From contig OX421492.1 in the NCBI GenBank assembly GCA_949126835.1, positions 38,460,886-38,524,885 of the forward strand: a stretch of DNA of 64,000 bases, given 5' to 3'. A program made the position numbers and the translations under genes. Positions 1 to 9,786 of the stretch are shown here, in pieces. The notes beneath the pieces were generated by a model. That model made no database searches and was not told where the DNA came from. It saw only the letters and a list, made by a program, of their open reading frames with translations. Numbering within the stretch: the first letter of the stretch is position 1; each line of letters starts with the position of its first letter. Source of the DNA: Anisus vortex. Lineage: Eukaryota; Mollusca; Gastropoda; Planorbidae.

Positions 1-125
1 TTTGGACACTCCTTTGGGGCCCCCCTCAAGTAGGGGCCCGGGCGGATCTATGAATTTGGACCCCCCCTCCCCCTTCCTAGCTACGCCACTGGTCTGAGGT
101 AAATTGTTCCATAAAGAAGGCACAA
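1..125. repeat. GC-rich transposon end fragment
   Basis: A stretch with runs of GGGGCCCC and CCCCCC that ends in GCTACGCCACTG. Such an end (reverse complement CAGTGGCGTA) resembles the terminal sequence of hAT-type non-autonomous elements seen later in the window, for example near 35,631. The left end lies outside the window, so neither terminal repeats nor a target duplication can be checked. No coding potential is seen. Confidence 0.3.
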
Positions 126-130
126 CTGAT

Positions 131-720
131 TCAAATGAGCGCACTTCCAGGTACTTGGACATAATTTTGTGCTCTATTCGCTTTATCACCGGGAGCCAGT
201 GGAGATCCCTCAGTGTCGGGGAGATATGATCTTGCTTCCTCACCCCCGATACAATGCGCGCCGCGGTGTTCTGCAGTCTCTGTAATCTCTGCAATTAGTT
301 CTGGGACTAACCCCACATGCAACTATTGCTGTAGTCCAACCTTGACTGGATAAGAGAGACTGCTACGGCGTTGGCCGTCCTTCGATTGAGTTGAGGTCGC
401 AGCTGACCCAGGGTGCGTAGATGAGACGAACAAGCTTTAACCACAGCACTGTTATGTGGAACCATTGATATTTTATTATCAATAAAAAGGCCAAGGTCTC
501 TACCCGTGTTGGACAACGTTATCTCGGCAGCCCCAACCTTGATTGTAGTAATAGCTTTTTTTCCGAAGACTGACATCAGAACCACAGATAATTGCCTCTG
601 TATTGTCATCATTTAATTTAAGTTGTTAGCAGCCATTCATGCCTTAACTATTTGACAGCACTCCTCCACATTACCAACAACAGCAGCGCAGGCAGACGAA
701 TCAGGACGAAAACTAAGATC
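131..720 (-). pseudogene. Fragment of a CR1/L2-like LINE reverse transcriptase
   Basis: On the minus strand, read from 720 down to 131, pieces of a non-LTR reverse-transcriptase C-terminal region appear in more than one frame. They include NDDNTEAIICGS, RDLGLFIDNKISM, QSRLDYSNS and, in another frame, a HWLP-type motif near 200. This order (L.DxKTE, then LGV..D..LSM, then SRLDYCNSL, then LHWLPV) is typical of the thumb and post-RT region of CR1/L2/jockey elements. Stops and frameshifts break the reading frame, so it is a dead copy. A second, independent copy of the same region lies at 1,115-1,760. The exact clade cannot be fixed by eye. Confidence 0.75.
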
Positions 721-1114
721 CTAAATGCTATCGGAAATAATTGGGCCCTATATTACAACTTAAGGATTTCATTGCATATTTAACAAAATGTTCAAGTACA
801 CATTCAAATAATATCCAAATTAAGGGCCCCCAGCGCCATGTGAGATTGTAGAAGGTTTTGGGACATCTCCTCTTAGCTTAATAGCAATAATTAAAAAATA
901 CTTGCGTAATGGCCAATTTCATTTTAAATTTTAATATTCATGGGCTTCATGGGCCCCCCTAAACTCTCGTGGGCCCCGGTACGGCGTACCGGCTGTACCC
1001 CCCTCTCGTGGGGCCTGGCTAGGGCTCTGGCGAAGCTGTAGACGGGCCCCTTATGAGAATGCACGTTGGTCAGCTAACACTAGCTTCGCACGAGGGATCT
1101 GAAGAGTTAGTGCA
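721..1114. other. No gene seen; DNA-element debris
   Basis: Mostly AT-rich sequence with no ORF of note. At about 940-1,010 it has CATGGGCCCCCC and CGTGGGCCCCGG blocks like those at position 1. They suggest remains of the same GGGCCC-rich non-autonomous element, but no boundary can be defined. Confidence 0.3.
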
Positions 1115-1760
1115 TCAGAAGCCGAGCGGTAGCCAGTGCAGAGATCGGAGCAGAGGAGTGATATGAGTCAACTTATTCTTAAGGACCAGTCGGGCAGCAT
1201 AGTTCTGGACACGTTGTTGGCCCTGAAGGGAGGAGGCCGAGAGGCCAGCCAAGAGTGAATTGCAATAAACCAAGAAGCAAAAGAGGAAAGAGATGACAAG
1301 CTTTACACAAGCTTCCTTAGTGAGATAGCGACGGACGGCGGCAATACGACGCAGATGGAAGAAGCAGATTTTGGCGAGGAAGGAGATGTGGGGCTGCATG
1401 GACAGCGTGGAGTTCACATAGACGCCAAGGCTCTTGACAGTCGGGGATAAAGGTACTGTTGCGTCGGCCAGCTGAAGATCGGACGCAGTGAGGGACACGA
1501 CCCTCCGTCTAGTACCGACGATAAGAGCTTCAGTCTCCTCACTGTTCAACTTTAACTTGTTTTCCGTCATCCAGTTCTTGATGTCCAGGAAACATTGAGA
1601 TGGAAGCAAGGAGCCTGTCGAAAGCATGATATTTCAGGTTGTGGCGTTCGATATCAAAGGAGAGGGGTTGGGTGTAAAGGGTGAAAAGAACTGGGCTGAG
1701 GACAGACCCCTGTGGCACACCATAGTAGACATGAACAGGCTGGGATGATAGAGTACACAG
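1115..1760 (-). pseudogene. Second CR1/L2-like LINE reverse transcriptase fragment
   Basis: The minus strand from 1,760 to 1,625 encodes GVPQGSVLSPVLFTLYTQPL, the reverse-transcriptase motif preceding the catalytic FADD box. It is followed by KYHAFD, where the second catalytic aspartate pair is lost. An open stretch of 170 residues (1,627-1,115) then gives NWMTENKLKLNSEETEALIV, KSLGVYVNSTLSMQPH, CNSLLAG and LHWLPLG. The order matches the palm-thumb part of L2/CR1-clade LINEs. The endonuclease and most of the fingers domain are missing, so this is a 5'-truncated remnant. A likely 3' tail of the same LINE clade is seen at 62,270-62,335. Confidence 0.8.
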
Positions 1761-1929
1761 ACAGCTGAAGCTGACAGCCGCTAGTCACTACTTAGACTAG
1801 GCCTACTATTTGAAACACCCAGTCAGCAACCCAGCGGGCGGTAGTGTTCAGTCTTCTTCGGAGCAAAGTTGTGAGTTGGGGGTCCAAAAAGGATGCACTA
1901 CACGCTGCACAACTGAAAAGTTCTAAACT

Positions 1930-2557
1930 CTAAAAGAAATGCCGCGAGTTGAGGCACTCATATTTGACGCATGGAATAGTCTTCCAGGATGCTACAGTGA
2001 GGTGAAGAAGTTGGCATTTGGAGTGCTGACGATCTTCGAGTCAACATATTCGTGCGAGCAAGCGTTTTCTTGCATGTAATATTATAAAAAGTAAAGTAAG
2101 AAGCCAACTAACAAATAAAAATCTAGAGGCGTGCTAGAAACTGAAAACAACAAGTTATGAACCAGATTTAGCCAAACTTTCAAAAGGCATTCAAGGCCAA
2201 TGCTCCCATTGATGTAACTATTGTAACTATCTATTATTGTAAATTATAGTTATAGGCCTACTTTTTGATTACTAATTTTATTATTCAAGCAGAGCTAGCT
2301 AAAATACTTTAATATATTTTGTGCGCAACATTTGTATGTTTTATATGAATAAATAAGACCCCTATTATTTCATATTTACAGCTATTTATTTTAAATAAAA
2401 AATTAATTTTGTAGGCCCTTTAGGTAAGCTAATCCTACTCCTAATCAAATACGATAATATTGAAAAAAAAAAGTTAGTGGCTCTTTAAAAACTGGGAAAT
2501 TGTGTAAATTGTAACTTTTGGCTCTTCTGCCTCAAAAGGTTGCCGACCCCTGTCCTA
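1930..2557 (+). pseudogene. Dead hAT transposase C-terminus with its 3' terminal repeat
   Basis: The plus strand at about 1,947-2,215 encodes LIFDAWNSLPGCYSEVKKLA followed by FESTYSCEQAFSCM, then in broken frames SKxPTNK and TNNKL-like pieces. The string STYxCEQAFSxM is the hallmark of the hAT C-terminal dimerisation region, closest in memory to the SCAND3/ZBED5/GTF2IRD2 type. Stop codons interrupt it soon after this motif. The 3' end appears at 2,535-2,557 as AAAAGGTTGCCGACCCCTG, the same terminal sequence carried by the many short hAT MITEs of this window. It may therefore represent the autonomous family that mobilised them. That link is an inference from shared termini only. Confidence 0.7.
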
Positions 2558-2659
2558 GGGGAACCGCAATGAACAATCGCTTGCCGCGGAATCCTTACTG
2601 TTACACGGCACGCTACGCCTTCGGCGTGTCATAGGGTCGATGTAGACCAGACCAATACG

Positions 2660-2772
2660 TTGCCTGATCTATCCCTGCCGCCGGCCGATCCCTGCCGCCC
2701 TGCAGGAGTTTTGGCTAGTGAACGTAAAATATTCTATCTAGAAGGAACGTCTGTAAACTTATAAGATAAAAG
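2660..2772 (+). mobile_element. SINE family 2, 5'-truncated copy
   Basis: Matches the body of the tRNA-derived SINE seen more fully at 30,903, 36,155 and 12,987: GATCCCTGCCGCCCTGCAGG, then GAGTTTTGG, a GTGAACGTA segment, and AAGGAACGTCTGTAAAC near the 3' end. The tRNA-like head is mostly missing or degenerate. It is followed by poly(T)-rich DNA. Confidence 0.65.
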
Positions 2773-2839
2773 ATAACATAAAAGTGTTTTTTTTTTAATA
2801 TAAAAATCTAGATCAACGTTTTATGAGTCTATGTTAAAA

Positions 2840-3018
2840 ACATGGGCACGTTGGTCGAACTGTAGCGCGTTCGACTTGCGATCCAAAGGTTCTGGGTTCG
2901 AATCCTAGGATTTGTTCCCGGGACTGGATGATGCCACTGAGTCTAACTAGTTCATTGTGTACCTGAAATTTTTTGGGGTAAAGTAAAACATCTGGGCATT
3001 GTGCTGGACACATAACCA
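2840..3018 (+). mobile_element. tRNA-derived SINE, family 1
   Basis: A tRNA-like head begins near 2,845, with an A-box-like GTTGGTCGAACTGTAGCG and a clear B box GGTTCGAATCC at about 2,894-2,904. The body follows: GGACTGGATGATGCCACTGA, GTCTAACTAG, and GGGGTAAAGTAAAACATC. The same body occurs at 7,079, 7,895, 12,487, 49,925, 54,328 and 63,208. RNA polymerase III promoter boxes of this kind define tRNA-derived SINEs. The ORF that spans it on the other strand is incidental. Confidence 0.8.
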
Positions 3019-3398
3019 TAAACTTTTTTTTCCTCGCTACCTTATAGCTGTAATTTGCTACTGGTATAAAATGTAATGTAATTATCTCATATGCTGACTG
3101 TATTTATTTTCAGTGTTAAAAAAAATTGAACAAAGCACAGTGATTAATCAAAAAAATCCAATTGAATTAATATAATATTGAGAAATATTTATTTCTAATT
3201 ACTACACGACGTCAGTGCTAAGATTGAGATTGCGTGTTTCTCATCCGCTTACACAACGAAGATCATCTTTCACAAGTCTACTTCTGTATTTAGATTTAAT
3301 GATCAACTAACTGGAAGGCCTTTCACAAAGATAAGTTGTTGGAAATGGAAGAAGAAGGTGCAACACAGACTTAGACAGGCTAGTATATGACTGCAAAC
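3019..3398. other. No feature seen
   Basis: AT-rich spacer without ORFs, tRNA-like boxes or terminal repeats that I could see. Its last eight bases (3,391-3,398, CTGCAAAC) are the left target duplication of the element that follows. Confidence 0.4.
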
Positions 3399-4337
3399 GG
3401 TGTACGGACATTTCATCCTGCGACATTTAATCCCGTGACAGTTACTCCCTGAAACTTAATCCCACGACAGATAATCCCGTTGACACTTGGTCCCGCGACA
3501 CTTAATCCCTCCCTTCCCGCGAGATAGTCCCATTAACACTTAATCCCTCCCGCCGACATGTACACTCAGAAAAAAATAAAACAAATGTATTTGGAGAAAC
3601 TAGCTGTCACAAAGTACTAACTAATTGTAGGAATAATAATTACTAATAAAAATTAATGTGTTTCCTTATTTAACCCTTTTGCGTAATGTGACTAGCCCCT
3701 GCGACACGGTTCGATCACCTCCCTTTGTTACCTGTGGACAATCCTCACCCAGATAGTTGTCAAAGTAGGACCCGTGCGTGTTGGTCTGAGTTCTAGCGAG
3801 ACTTGTTTTGATTGGTATAGGCCTACAAAGAGATTGTCAGAGAGATATGTCGGCTTTGCTTATTTGTAGTGTCCGCTTTTTGTGACCCCAACGACAAGGG
3901 TATAATATTGATTGGGTCATTGTAAACACTCCTGTGGGTCATTGTAAACACTCCTGTATTAACTTTTTTCAATTCAGTTGAAGACTAAATGACAGGTGAC
4001 CTGGTTGGAAGGGACGCAGCCTTTGCTTTCATTGGGCAATGAGTTATGACTAAATGGCGTCACTAGACCACCTTCTTTAGGAACCTAAATGTTAATAAAA
4101 ACACAATTTTTGTTTCAGATGTTTTCTTAAACTTTTAGCTGTACTACGGATATCTTGGATTTATACTCTAACTGTACAGTTTAAATACATTTGTTTTATT
4201 TTTTCTTAGTGTACATGTCCGCAGGAGGGATTAAGTGTCGCGGGACCAAGTGTCAATGGGATTATCTGTCGTGGGGTTAAGTGTCAGGGAGTAACTGTTG
4301 CGGGATGAAATGTCGCGGGATGAAATGTCACCAAACC
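3399..4337. mobile_element. 939-bp TIR element with internal subrepeats in its ends
   Basis: The two ends are inverted copies of about 130 bp. The left starts GGTGTACGGACATTTCATCC and the right ends GGATGAAATGTCACCAAACC. Both ends are built from short degenerate subunits of the form GACA-TTTAATCCC (GACATTTAATCCCGTGACAG and similar). The element is flanked by a perfect 8-bp direct duplication CTGCAAAC (3,391-3,398 and 4,338-4,345). The middle has no credible ORF, so it is non-autonomous. An 8-bp duplication would suit hAT or P superfamilies, but the termini do not match the CAGGGGTCGG type common here. I therefore leave the superfamily open. Confidence 0.75.
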
Positions 4338-4345
4338 CTGCAAAC

Positions 4346-5088
4346 ACTTTATCCTGAATTTTTTAATTAGATTTGTAGAGAAATTTGTTGTTAATAAATT
4401 AAATGAACTTCTCTTGTGTTGTCTCAAGAACATTTTCAAATTTATCTGTGCATGACCTTCTTTCAAGTGCAAATGAATTGTCAGATAAATTTGAAAGGTA
4501 CGATGAAATTTCGTCTGCAAGCATGTGCAAGTGTTCTTTCACAAAAAATCATTATCGTAAAAATCATTATCGTAATCCTTTTATTTGGTTCAATGTCGTG
4601 TTCCTCAAAGAAAGCAGATAAGTTAAGCAACATGTACATTTTATTTACATACAATTTTTACATTACAAGTTTTATTCGAAATGATGCGATCTTTTCGGAC
4701 AAATTAAGTGGGTTTTTTTTTTTACAAAAATTAACTGGTCCTTGCAGGGATAAATTTTACTCATTAAAGATTTCAAAGCTATTAAAAGAAGTATGTTATT
4801 TTCTGAAGTCTGAAGAGCTGTGAACTTCGGTCTTGCTTTCTGATTTTAAAGTTAAAGAGTTCTGAGTTTATCACGAAGCTTATAACACGTTTTTAATTTT
4901 TTTTCCTTTCGGCAACCATCTGACTTCAGTGTGAAATAGTAGTTCGGCGCATCCGACTGTTTTGGCAACTGTTTAAAATACCGGTAGGTATGTGATTGGG
5001 TTGGTGCGCTAAAGTCATCATGCCGGGTACTCGTATGCACATAATAGAAATATACTTATTATGTGCTCATTTGTGGATGTATCTACAT
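4346..5088. other. AT-rich spacer, no gene recognised
   Basis: Overlapping open frames occur on both strands (for example 4,416-4,823 plus strand), but they share low-complexity phenylalanine/isoleucine/lysine-rich translations. They show no motif and no splice context, and they conflict with one another. I do not call a gene here. Confidence 0.4.
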
Positions 5089-5923
5089 GTGGACTGATAA
5101 AATATATTTTTCAGGTGGTCTTAGACGACCCACATGAAATGGTTCTTTGACCCATTAAGATTTAACATATAATGTTGGTATATTATTAAAACCATAATAT
5201 TTTAATTTCTTTAAAAAAAATTCATGTGAGTAAACCCGATATTGAAAAAATAATAATAATAAAACAAATACTAAATCTAATCAAGGGAGATAATAGTCCT
5301 AATTTAAAGTCTCTGGGGCAATGCTTTTAGTAAACAATTTTTTACTACAAATAATTATTTGCATTTGAAAAAATAAATAAATATTTGTATTTGCGTATAC
5401 CAGTACTGGTACTCATATTGATGAAAATATCTAAAATGAACAATCAATTAATTATTGTGTTTATTTTATAATAAAATGTAATTATTTTTAAAACACCTTT
5501 TTAGCTACTTGCTTGTTTTCATCAGTAAGCATTTACTTCGTTTAATAGTGTATGATATATTTAATATATATAATCTTTAAAAAACCTTATTTTTAAGGTT
5601 TGAAAACCTTTTGGCTAAGAAGTTGGTCACCCCCTTCCCCATCCCCCTTCCCTCGCTTGCCTGCTCTCTGATTTCAGAGGGCGGTCAAATTGGCACGAGT
5701 GCGGTCAGTTTGGCTGGAGGCACGGTAGTGACAAATCACCCGGTAGCGGTATGTTGTCCGAGCCTTGCGAGATTAGGAGCGTGCTCAGTTTTCTCACATT
5801 GGCTCTCTATATACAAGCCTAGAAGGCCCAAAGGAGGGGCAAGGAGGTAAAACTCCGACGCGCCTCCTAATGGAAATAGAAAAAAAGGTTTGAGGACTGT
5901 CAAGAAAAGAGGAATAGTCTAGA

Positions 5924-6132
5924 AAAAGGGTCGGCAACCTACGACACGCTTGCCAGACGTGGCACGCAGAGTGATTTTTTTCAATGGCACGCGAAATATC
6001 CACAAAAGGGCAATTCAATTTTCCCCTACCAGAAATTGCTTGGTAGTGCAGGACTACTATTAGGCTGTTGGTACGCTTAATAAATTAGAATTCCTACTTT
6101 GGCACACTATTATCAAAAGGTTGCCGACCCCT
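5924..6132. mobile_element. hAT MITE (GGGTCGGCAACC termini), copy 1
   Basis: Left end AAAAGGGTCGGCAACC and right end GGTTGCCGACCCCT are inverted repeats. A perfect 8-bp direct duplication AGTCTAGA flanks it (5,916-5,923 and 6,133-6,140). The interior carries TGGCACGC and TTTGGCACACTATTATC pieces shared with the other copies. It has no coding capacity. An 8-bp duplication and CAGGGGTCGG-type ends are typical of the hAT superfamily. Confidence 0.85.
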
Positions 6133-6166
6133 AGTCTAGAGTCTAGACTCTTGAGAAACTCTAGAC

Positions 6167-6371
6167 CAGGGATCGGCAACCTACGGCAAGCGTGCCAGAC
6201 TTGTTACGCAAAAAATGTTCAATGACACGCAGACGATTTAAAAAAAAAATTATTCAAGTATCTTCTGTTAGAAAAAGAGTACTAAAGCAGGGTGACTTTT
6301 AGGCTGTTGATACGCTGAATGAATTAGAAATCCACTTTGGCACACAGTTATCAAAAGGTTGCCATTCCCTG
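6167..6371. mobile_element. hAT MITE, copy 2 (left arm of the inverted repeat)
   Basis: Starts CAGGGATCGGCAACC and ends GGTTGCCATTCCCTG. It is flanked by CTCTAGAC and GTCTAAAC, an imperfect 8-bp duplication (6 of 8). Its reverse complement is the MITE at 9,787-9,999, including shared internal variants such as CCATTCCCTG/CAGGGAATGG. The pair was therefore probably duplicated with the arms rather than inserted independently. Confidence 0.8.
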
Positions 6372-6399
6372 GTCTAAACTAAAGAGTGCTGGGGCCAGG

Positions 6400-6597
6400 G
6401 CACAACTCTGTTTGGGGAGGGTTCTGAGGTGGCGCTATCGAAGAGTACTATGCTGTACCACTTGTTGTGGAAAGCCTCAATAAGACCATCAAAAATAAGT
6501 GTTTTCCGAAGGTCCTTGGCAACCCCCATGAAATGGTCGTTCGACCCCAAAAAGGGTCGCGACCCACAGGCCGTGGAACCGCTGCATTAAGGGAATT
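6400..6597 (-). mobile_element. hAT-like fragment with GGTCGCGACCC motif
   Basis: Reads on the minus strand as GCGGTTCCACGGCCTGTGGG, then GTCGCGACCC, then CGAACGACCATTTCATGGGG. The wording resembles widespread animal hAT-derived repeats beginning CAGNGGTTCTCAACC-TGTGGGTCGCGACCC. The opposite arm carries the same element at 9,345-9,530. No ORF is real here; the open frame at 6,448-6,693 simply crosses it. Confidence 0.65.
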
Positions 6598-7019
6598 TAA
6601 ATGATAAACAAATTCTTTTATTTTGTCATTTGAATTATTAAGTGACTGTTTATGCGGCCTACGATGCCGTAACAGCCCAACAACTACAACCATGGGCTCT
6701 AACGCTGAAGTTGAGTTTAAACCATTGTGTGGTCAACGAAAGGGTTAAAGTACAGGGGATACCCCCGTTGAAGAACTAGAAGGAGCTTTGTGATGGAAAT
6801 TATAATTTGTCGAGCTAAGTTTCGGGGCATTGGGGGAAGGAGGGGTAGGTGAGAGAGCGGTGCTCTAATTGGGCAGGCGTATGCATTTACGGTGATTGGG
6901 CTTTGCCGATCGAGATGACGAGGCAGGTGTTCGAGGCATGCCCCACGTTAATATTTCTGGCACTAAGCGAGATGCCTTTATTAAGCGCTTGCCACTCTTC
7001 ACTCTTCTGCAGAGAAGAA
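6598..7019. other. Inverted-repeat spacer, no gene seen
   Basis: Unclassified sequence. Short overlapping ORFs at 6,849-7,124 exist on both strands, but they run into the SINE that follows and show no known motif. Confidence 0.35.
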
Positions 7020-7560
7020 CGGCTGACGTACCGATGGTTCTGGGCTCGACTCCTGGTGAAGTCCAGGATTTGTTCCCGCGACTGGATGATGCCACTGAGT
7101 CTAACTAGTTCATTGGGTACCTGATATTATTTGGGGGACTGGATGATGCCACTTAGTCTAACTAGTTCATTTGGTACCTGACATTATTTGGGGGACTGGA
7201 TGATGCCACTTAGTCTAACTAGTTCATTGGGTACCTGATATTATTTGGCAGACTGGATGATGCCACTTAGTCTAACTAGTTCATTGGGTACCTGATATTA
7301 TTTGGAAGACTGGATGATGCCACTTAGTCTAACTAGTTCATTGGGTACCTAATATTATTTGGGGGATTGGATGATGCCACTGAGTCTAACTAGTTCATTG
7401 GGTACCTGACATTATTTGGGGTAAAGTAAAACCGCTGGGCGTTGTGCTGGGCACACAACCCCCTAGTAGCGCACAGAAACTGGTGAACGCTGATTCACTG
7501 TCCTATGATCAATTTGTTCCGACGGGTACATTACTTAATTTACTTACTCTTTTACTGAAA
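7020..7560 (+). mobile_element. SINE family 1 with amplified body
   Basis: A tRNA-like end with B-box-like GGGCTCGACTCC (about 7,041-7,052) is followed by TCCAGGATTTGTTCCCGCGA and then by six tandem copies of the SINE body (see 7,079-7,430). The normal 3' portion GGGGTAAAGTAAAACCGCTG, GGCACACAACCC and CAGAAACTGGTGAACG follows, ending near GTTCCGACGGGTACATTACTTAATTTAC. All parts of the family 1 SINE are present in order. Only the middle segment is multiplied. Confidence 0.75.
7079..7430. repeat. 58-bp tandem repeat, six copies, inside a SINE
   Basis: The unit begins GACTGGATGATGCCACTTAG, continues TCTAACTAGTTCATTGGGTA and ends CCTGATATTATTTGGGG. Copies start at about 7,079, 7,137, 7,195, 7,253, 7,311 and 7,369, with only a few substitutions each (for example CCACTGAG in the first and last). 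The first and last share variants with ordinary SINE copies, as expected if the array grew by slippage or unequal exchange from the middle of one SINE. Confidence 0.9.
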
Positions 7561-7894
7561 ATCTATTAGCTTAGGGGGCAAATCAACTGGTAACTAATAA
7601 TAGATCATTTTAAGCAAGGAACCATCAATCTCTACCTTTCATAGAAATGTGAGTACAAGTATCCGATAAACACAATAGATTTAATGAGTTGGAGAAATAG
7701 AGGAGAGATAGAGAGAGAACGAGAAAAAGAGAAAGTGTATGTGACATTTGAAAGAGAGAAATGGTGTATTTGTTTGGGCCTAACCGGAATTGACACGAAC
7801 ATTCGCTTTGCTCAATAAACCCGATTTACGAAAGTATTTCCCTCGGAAATATAATACCCACTTCAAAAGGAAAAAGTAAATTATTCCGTCGGAC

Positions 7895-8140
7895 CAAATT
7901 GATCCATAGGCCCGGTGAAACAGCGTTCAAAAGTTTCTGTGGCCACGGCATTCTAGGTGATTGTGTACTATGCACAGCCGCCTTTACTTTACCCCAACTA
8001 AGGTCAGGTACCCATCAGAGGTGGGTAGACTCAGGGACACCCTCCAGACCCGGAAAAAAAAAATCCTAGCCTTCACCGGGATTCGAACTCAGGACCTTCG
8101 GTACGCCAGTCGAACGCGCTGCCGCTCGGCCACTTGTTTC
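7895..8140 (-). mobile_element. tRNA-derived SINE, family 1, near full length
   Basis: Read on the minus strand it starts with a tRNA-like head, GTGGCCGAGCGGCAGCGCG (A box region), then the B box GAGTTCGAATCCC. The body follows: CCCTGAGTCTACCCACCTCT, GATGGGTACCTGACC, GGGGTAAAGTAAAGGCGG, and a 3' part with GCCGTGGCCACAGAAACTTT and GGTCCGACGGAATAATTTAC. This is the best preserved head of the family in the window and is useful as a reference copy. Confidence 0.85.
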
Positions 8141-8314
8141 AATAAAGATGAAATTTTTTAATACATAATCATGGCTTGATTTGTTTTACCAAAAGTTCTG
8201 CTATTGTTTTATGTTAGGGGGTAACGGGCTATGTAGTAGATAAGAGGTACAGGGGAGGTTATTAAGCGAATAAGCTTTGCATCACATTGTTAAACTTCGT
8301 ATTTGACGATATTA

Positions 8315-8672
8315 CTCGATTCAGACCCGGAGTCCGCCAAAAGTACGTTCAAATACTCGGATCCGGCAAATTGTACGTTCAAATACTCGGATTCGGCAAA
8401 TTATACGTCTAAATACTCGGATTCGGCAAATAGTACGTCTAAATACTCGGATTCGGTAAATACTGCGTCCAAATACTCGGATTCGGCAAATTATACGTCT
8501 AAATACTCGGATTCGGCAAATACTACGTCCAAATAGGCCTACTCGGATTCGGTAAATAGTGCGTTCAAATACTCAGATTCGGCAAATTGTACGTCTAAAT
8601 ACTCTGATTCGGTAAATAGTACGTCCAAATACATTGATTCGGCAAATTATACGTCCAAATACTCGGATTCGG
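8315..8672 (+). repeat. 30-bp minisatellite with open reading frame
   Basis: About twelve copies of a 30-bp unit such as ACTCGGATTCGGCAAATTAT plus ACGTCTAAAT. Because the period is a multiple of three, the plus strand stays open for about 77 codons (8,303-8,536). It encodes a ten-residue repeat of the form KYSDSANYTS. A 6-bp AGGCCT insertion near 8,535 breaks the phasing and the frame ends. No start context, splice site or flanking coding exon supports a real gene, so I treat it as satellite DNA with incidental coding potential. Confidence 0.85.
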
Positions 8673-8679
8673 CAGTCTT

Positions 8680-9344
8680 TGGAAATTCGTTTAGAGTTAT
8701 GTCATTAGACCACCGAAACCTTGCAGTAAATGTACACATTTTAAAAATCATGACAATATGAAAAAGTTCTTGTTACTTCAACAGTTGTTTAAAACAAAAA
8801 GGAAAATAAATATGTCGGATCCATTGGATCCATTGGGCCGGTGTGCAGCGTTCATCAGACTTGAACCTATACAGAGCATACAATTATTACAGAAATACAA
8901 CTAAACATCAACCTAATACAATGCTCAGAAATAGCGCTAAAAACATTTTCCGACTTTTGTGCATTAAAGATGCTCCTTCTATGCCCGAAAAAATAATAAT
9001 GTGTCCTACATGTATCTGTGCTTTGAGTCTAGTCTAGTATTTTGATCAGGGTTTTTAAATGCTGTTAATTTAACTTGTTTTTTTTTTTCTGTTGACTGAC
9101 CTATATATAAATGCCACTGCTTATTGCCTCTCAATGTAAATAGTTTAGTAACACCTCTACTAAAGTACTGCACTTAGATCTATATTCTTTCCATTCAATA
9201 TAAATATTTACTAAGGGCTCATTAAAATAAAACTGTTTTAAAATCGGTCATTTACATTGCAGTTCAAATGATTACATTTTTTTTTTTATGGATTCACGTT
9301 TTTTTTATTATTAAAATTTGGAAAGAGTTCCCAGTCCGTCTAGC
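8680..9344. other. Inverted-repeat spacer, no gene seen
   Basis: AT-rich, with poly(T) tracts and one short plus-strand ORF at 8,843-9,037 lacking any motif. The tandem GGATCCATTGGATCCATTGG at about 8,818 is a small duplication. No other feature was found. Confidence 0.35.
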
Positions 9345-9530
9345 ACAGCGGTTCCCAACCTTTGGGTCGCGACCCCTTTGGGGGTCAAACGACCATTTCA
9401 TGGGGGTCGCCTGACCATAGGAAAATACTTATTTTTGATGGTCTTATTGAGGCTTTCCATAACAACATGTACAGCACAATACTCTTCGATGGCGCCACCT
9501 CGCAGCCCTCCCCGGTGTGTAGCAGGGTCA
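9345..9530 (+). mobile_element. hAT-like fragment with GGTCGCGACCC motif (right arm)
   Basis: Begins CACAGCGGTTCCCAACCTTT, then GGGTCGCGACCCCTTTGGGG and ACGACCATTTCATGGGGGTC. Further in, it shares GATGGTCTTATTGAGGCTTT and TCGATGGCGCCACCTCGCAG with the complement of 6,400-6,597. The start CAGCGGTTCCCAACC is typical of hAT termini. The other end is not clear. Confidence 0.7.
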
Positions 9531-9571
9531 GACATGGACGTTTCCTGGTACCAACATTCTTTAGTCTAGAC

Positions 9572-9778
9572 CAGGGGTCGGCAACCTTTTGATAATAGCG
9601 TGCCAAAAAAGGATTTCTAATTCATCCAGCGTGCCAACAGTTTAAAGGTCATACTGCTCTAGAAGCCGATTTCTCGTCGAAGAGGGCTTAATTGACTTAT
9701 TGGGGGGTCTTCCGCGTGCCATTGAAAATCGCTCAGCGTGCCAGGTCTGGCACGCGTGCCATAGGTTGCCGACCCTTG
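9572..9778. mobile_element. hAT MITE, copy 3
   Basis: Starts CAGGGGTCGGCAACCTTTTG and ends GGTTGCCGACCCTTG. It is flanked by GTCTAGAC (9,564-9,571) and GGCTAGAC (9,779-9,786), a 7-of-8 duplication. Inside are GTGCCAACAG and CTGGCACGCGTGCCATAG segments common to the family. It has no coding capacity. Confidence 0.85.
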
Positions 9779-9786
9779 GGCTAGAC

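Noticed and set aside
8303..8536. Repeat protein gene encoding KYSDSANYTS units
   Set aside because: The frame stays open only because the satellite period is 30 bp. No supporting exon structure exists.
8315..8672. CRISPR array
   Set aside because: Units are contiguous without spacers, and the genome is clearly eukaryotic. It is a minisatellite.
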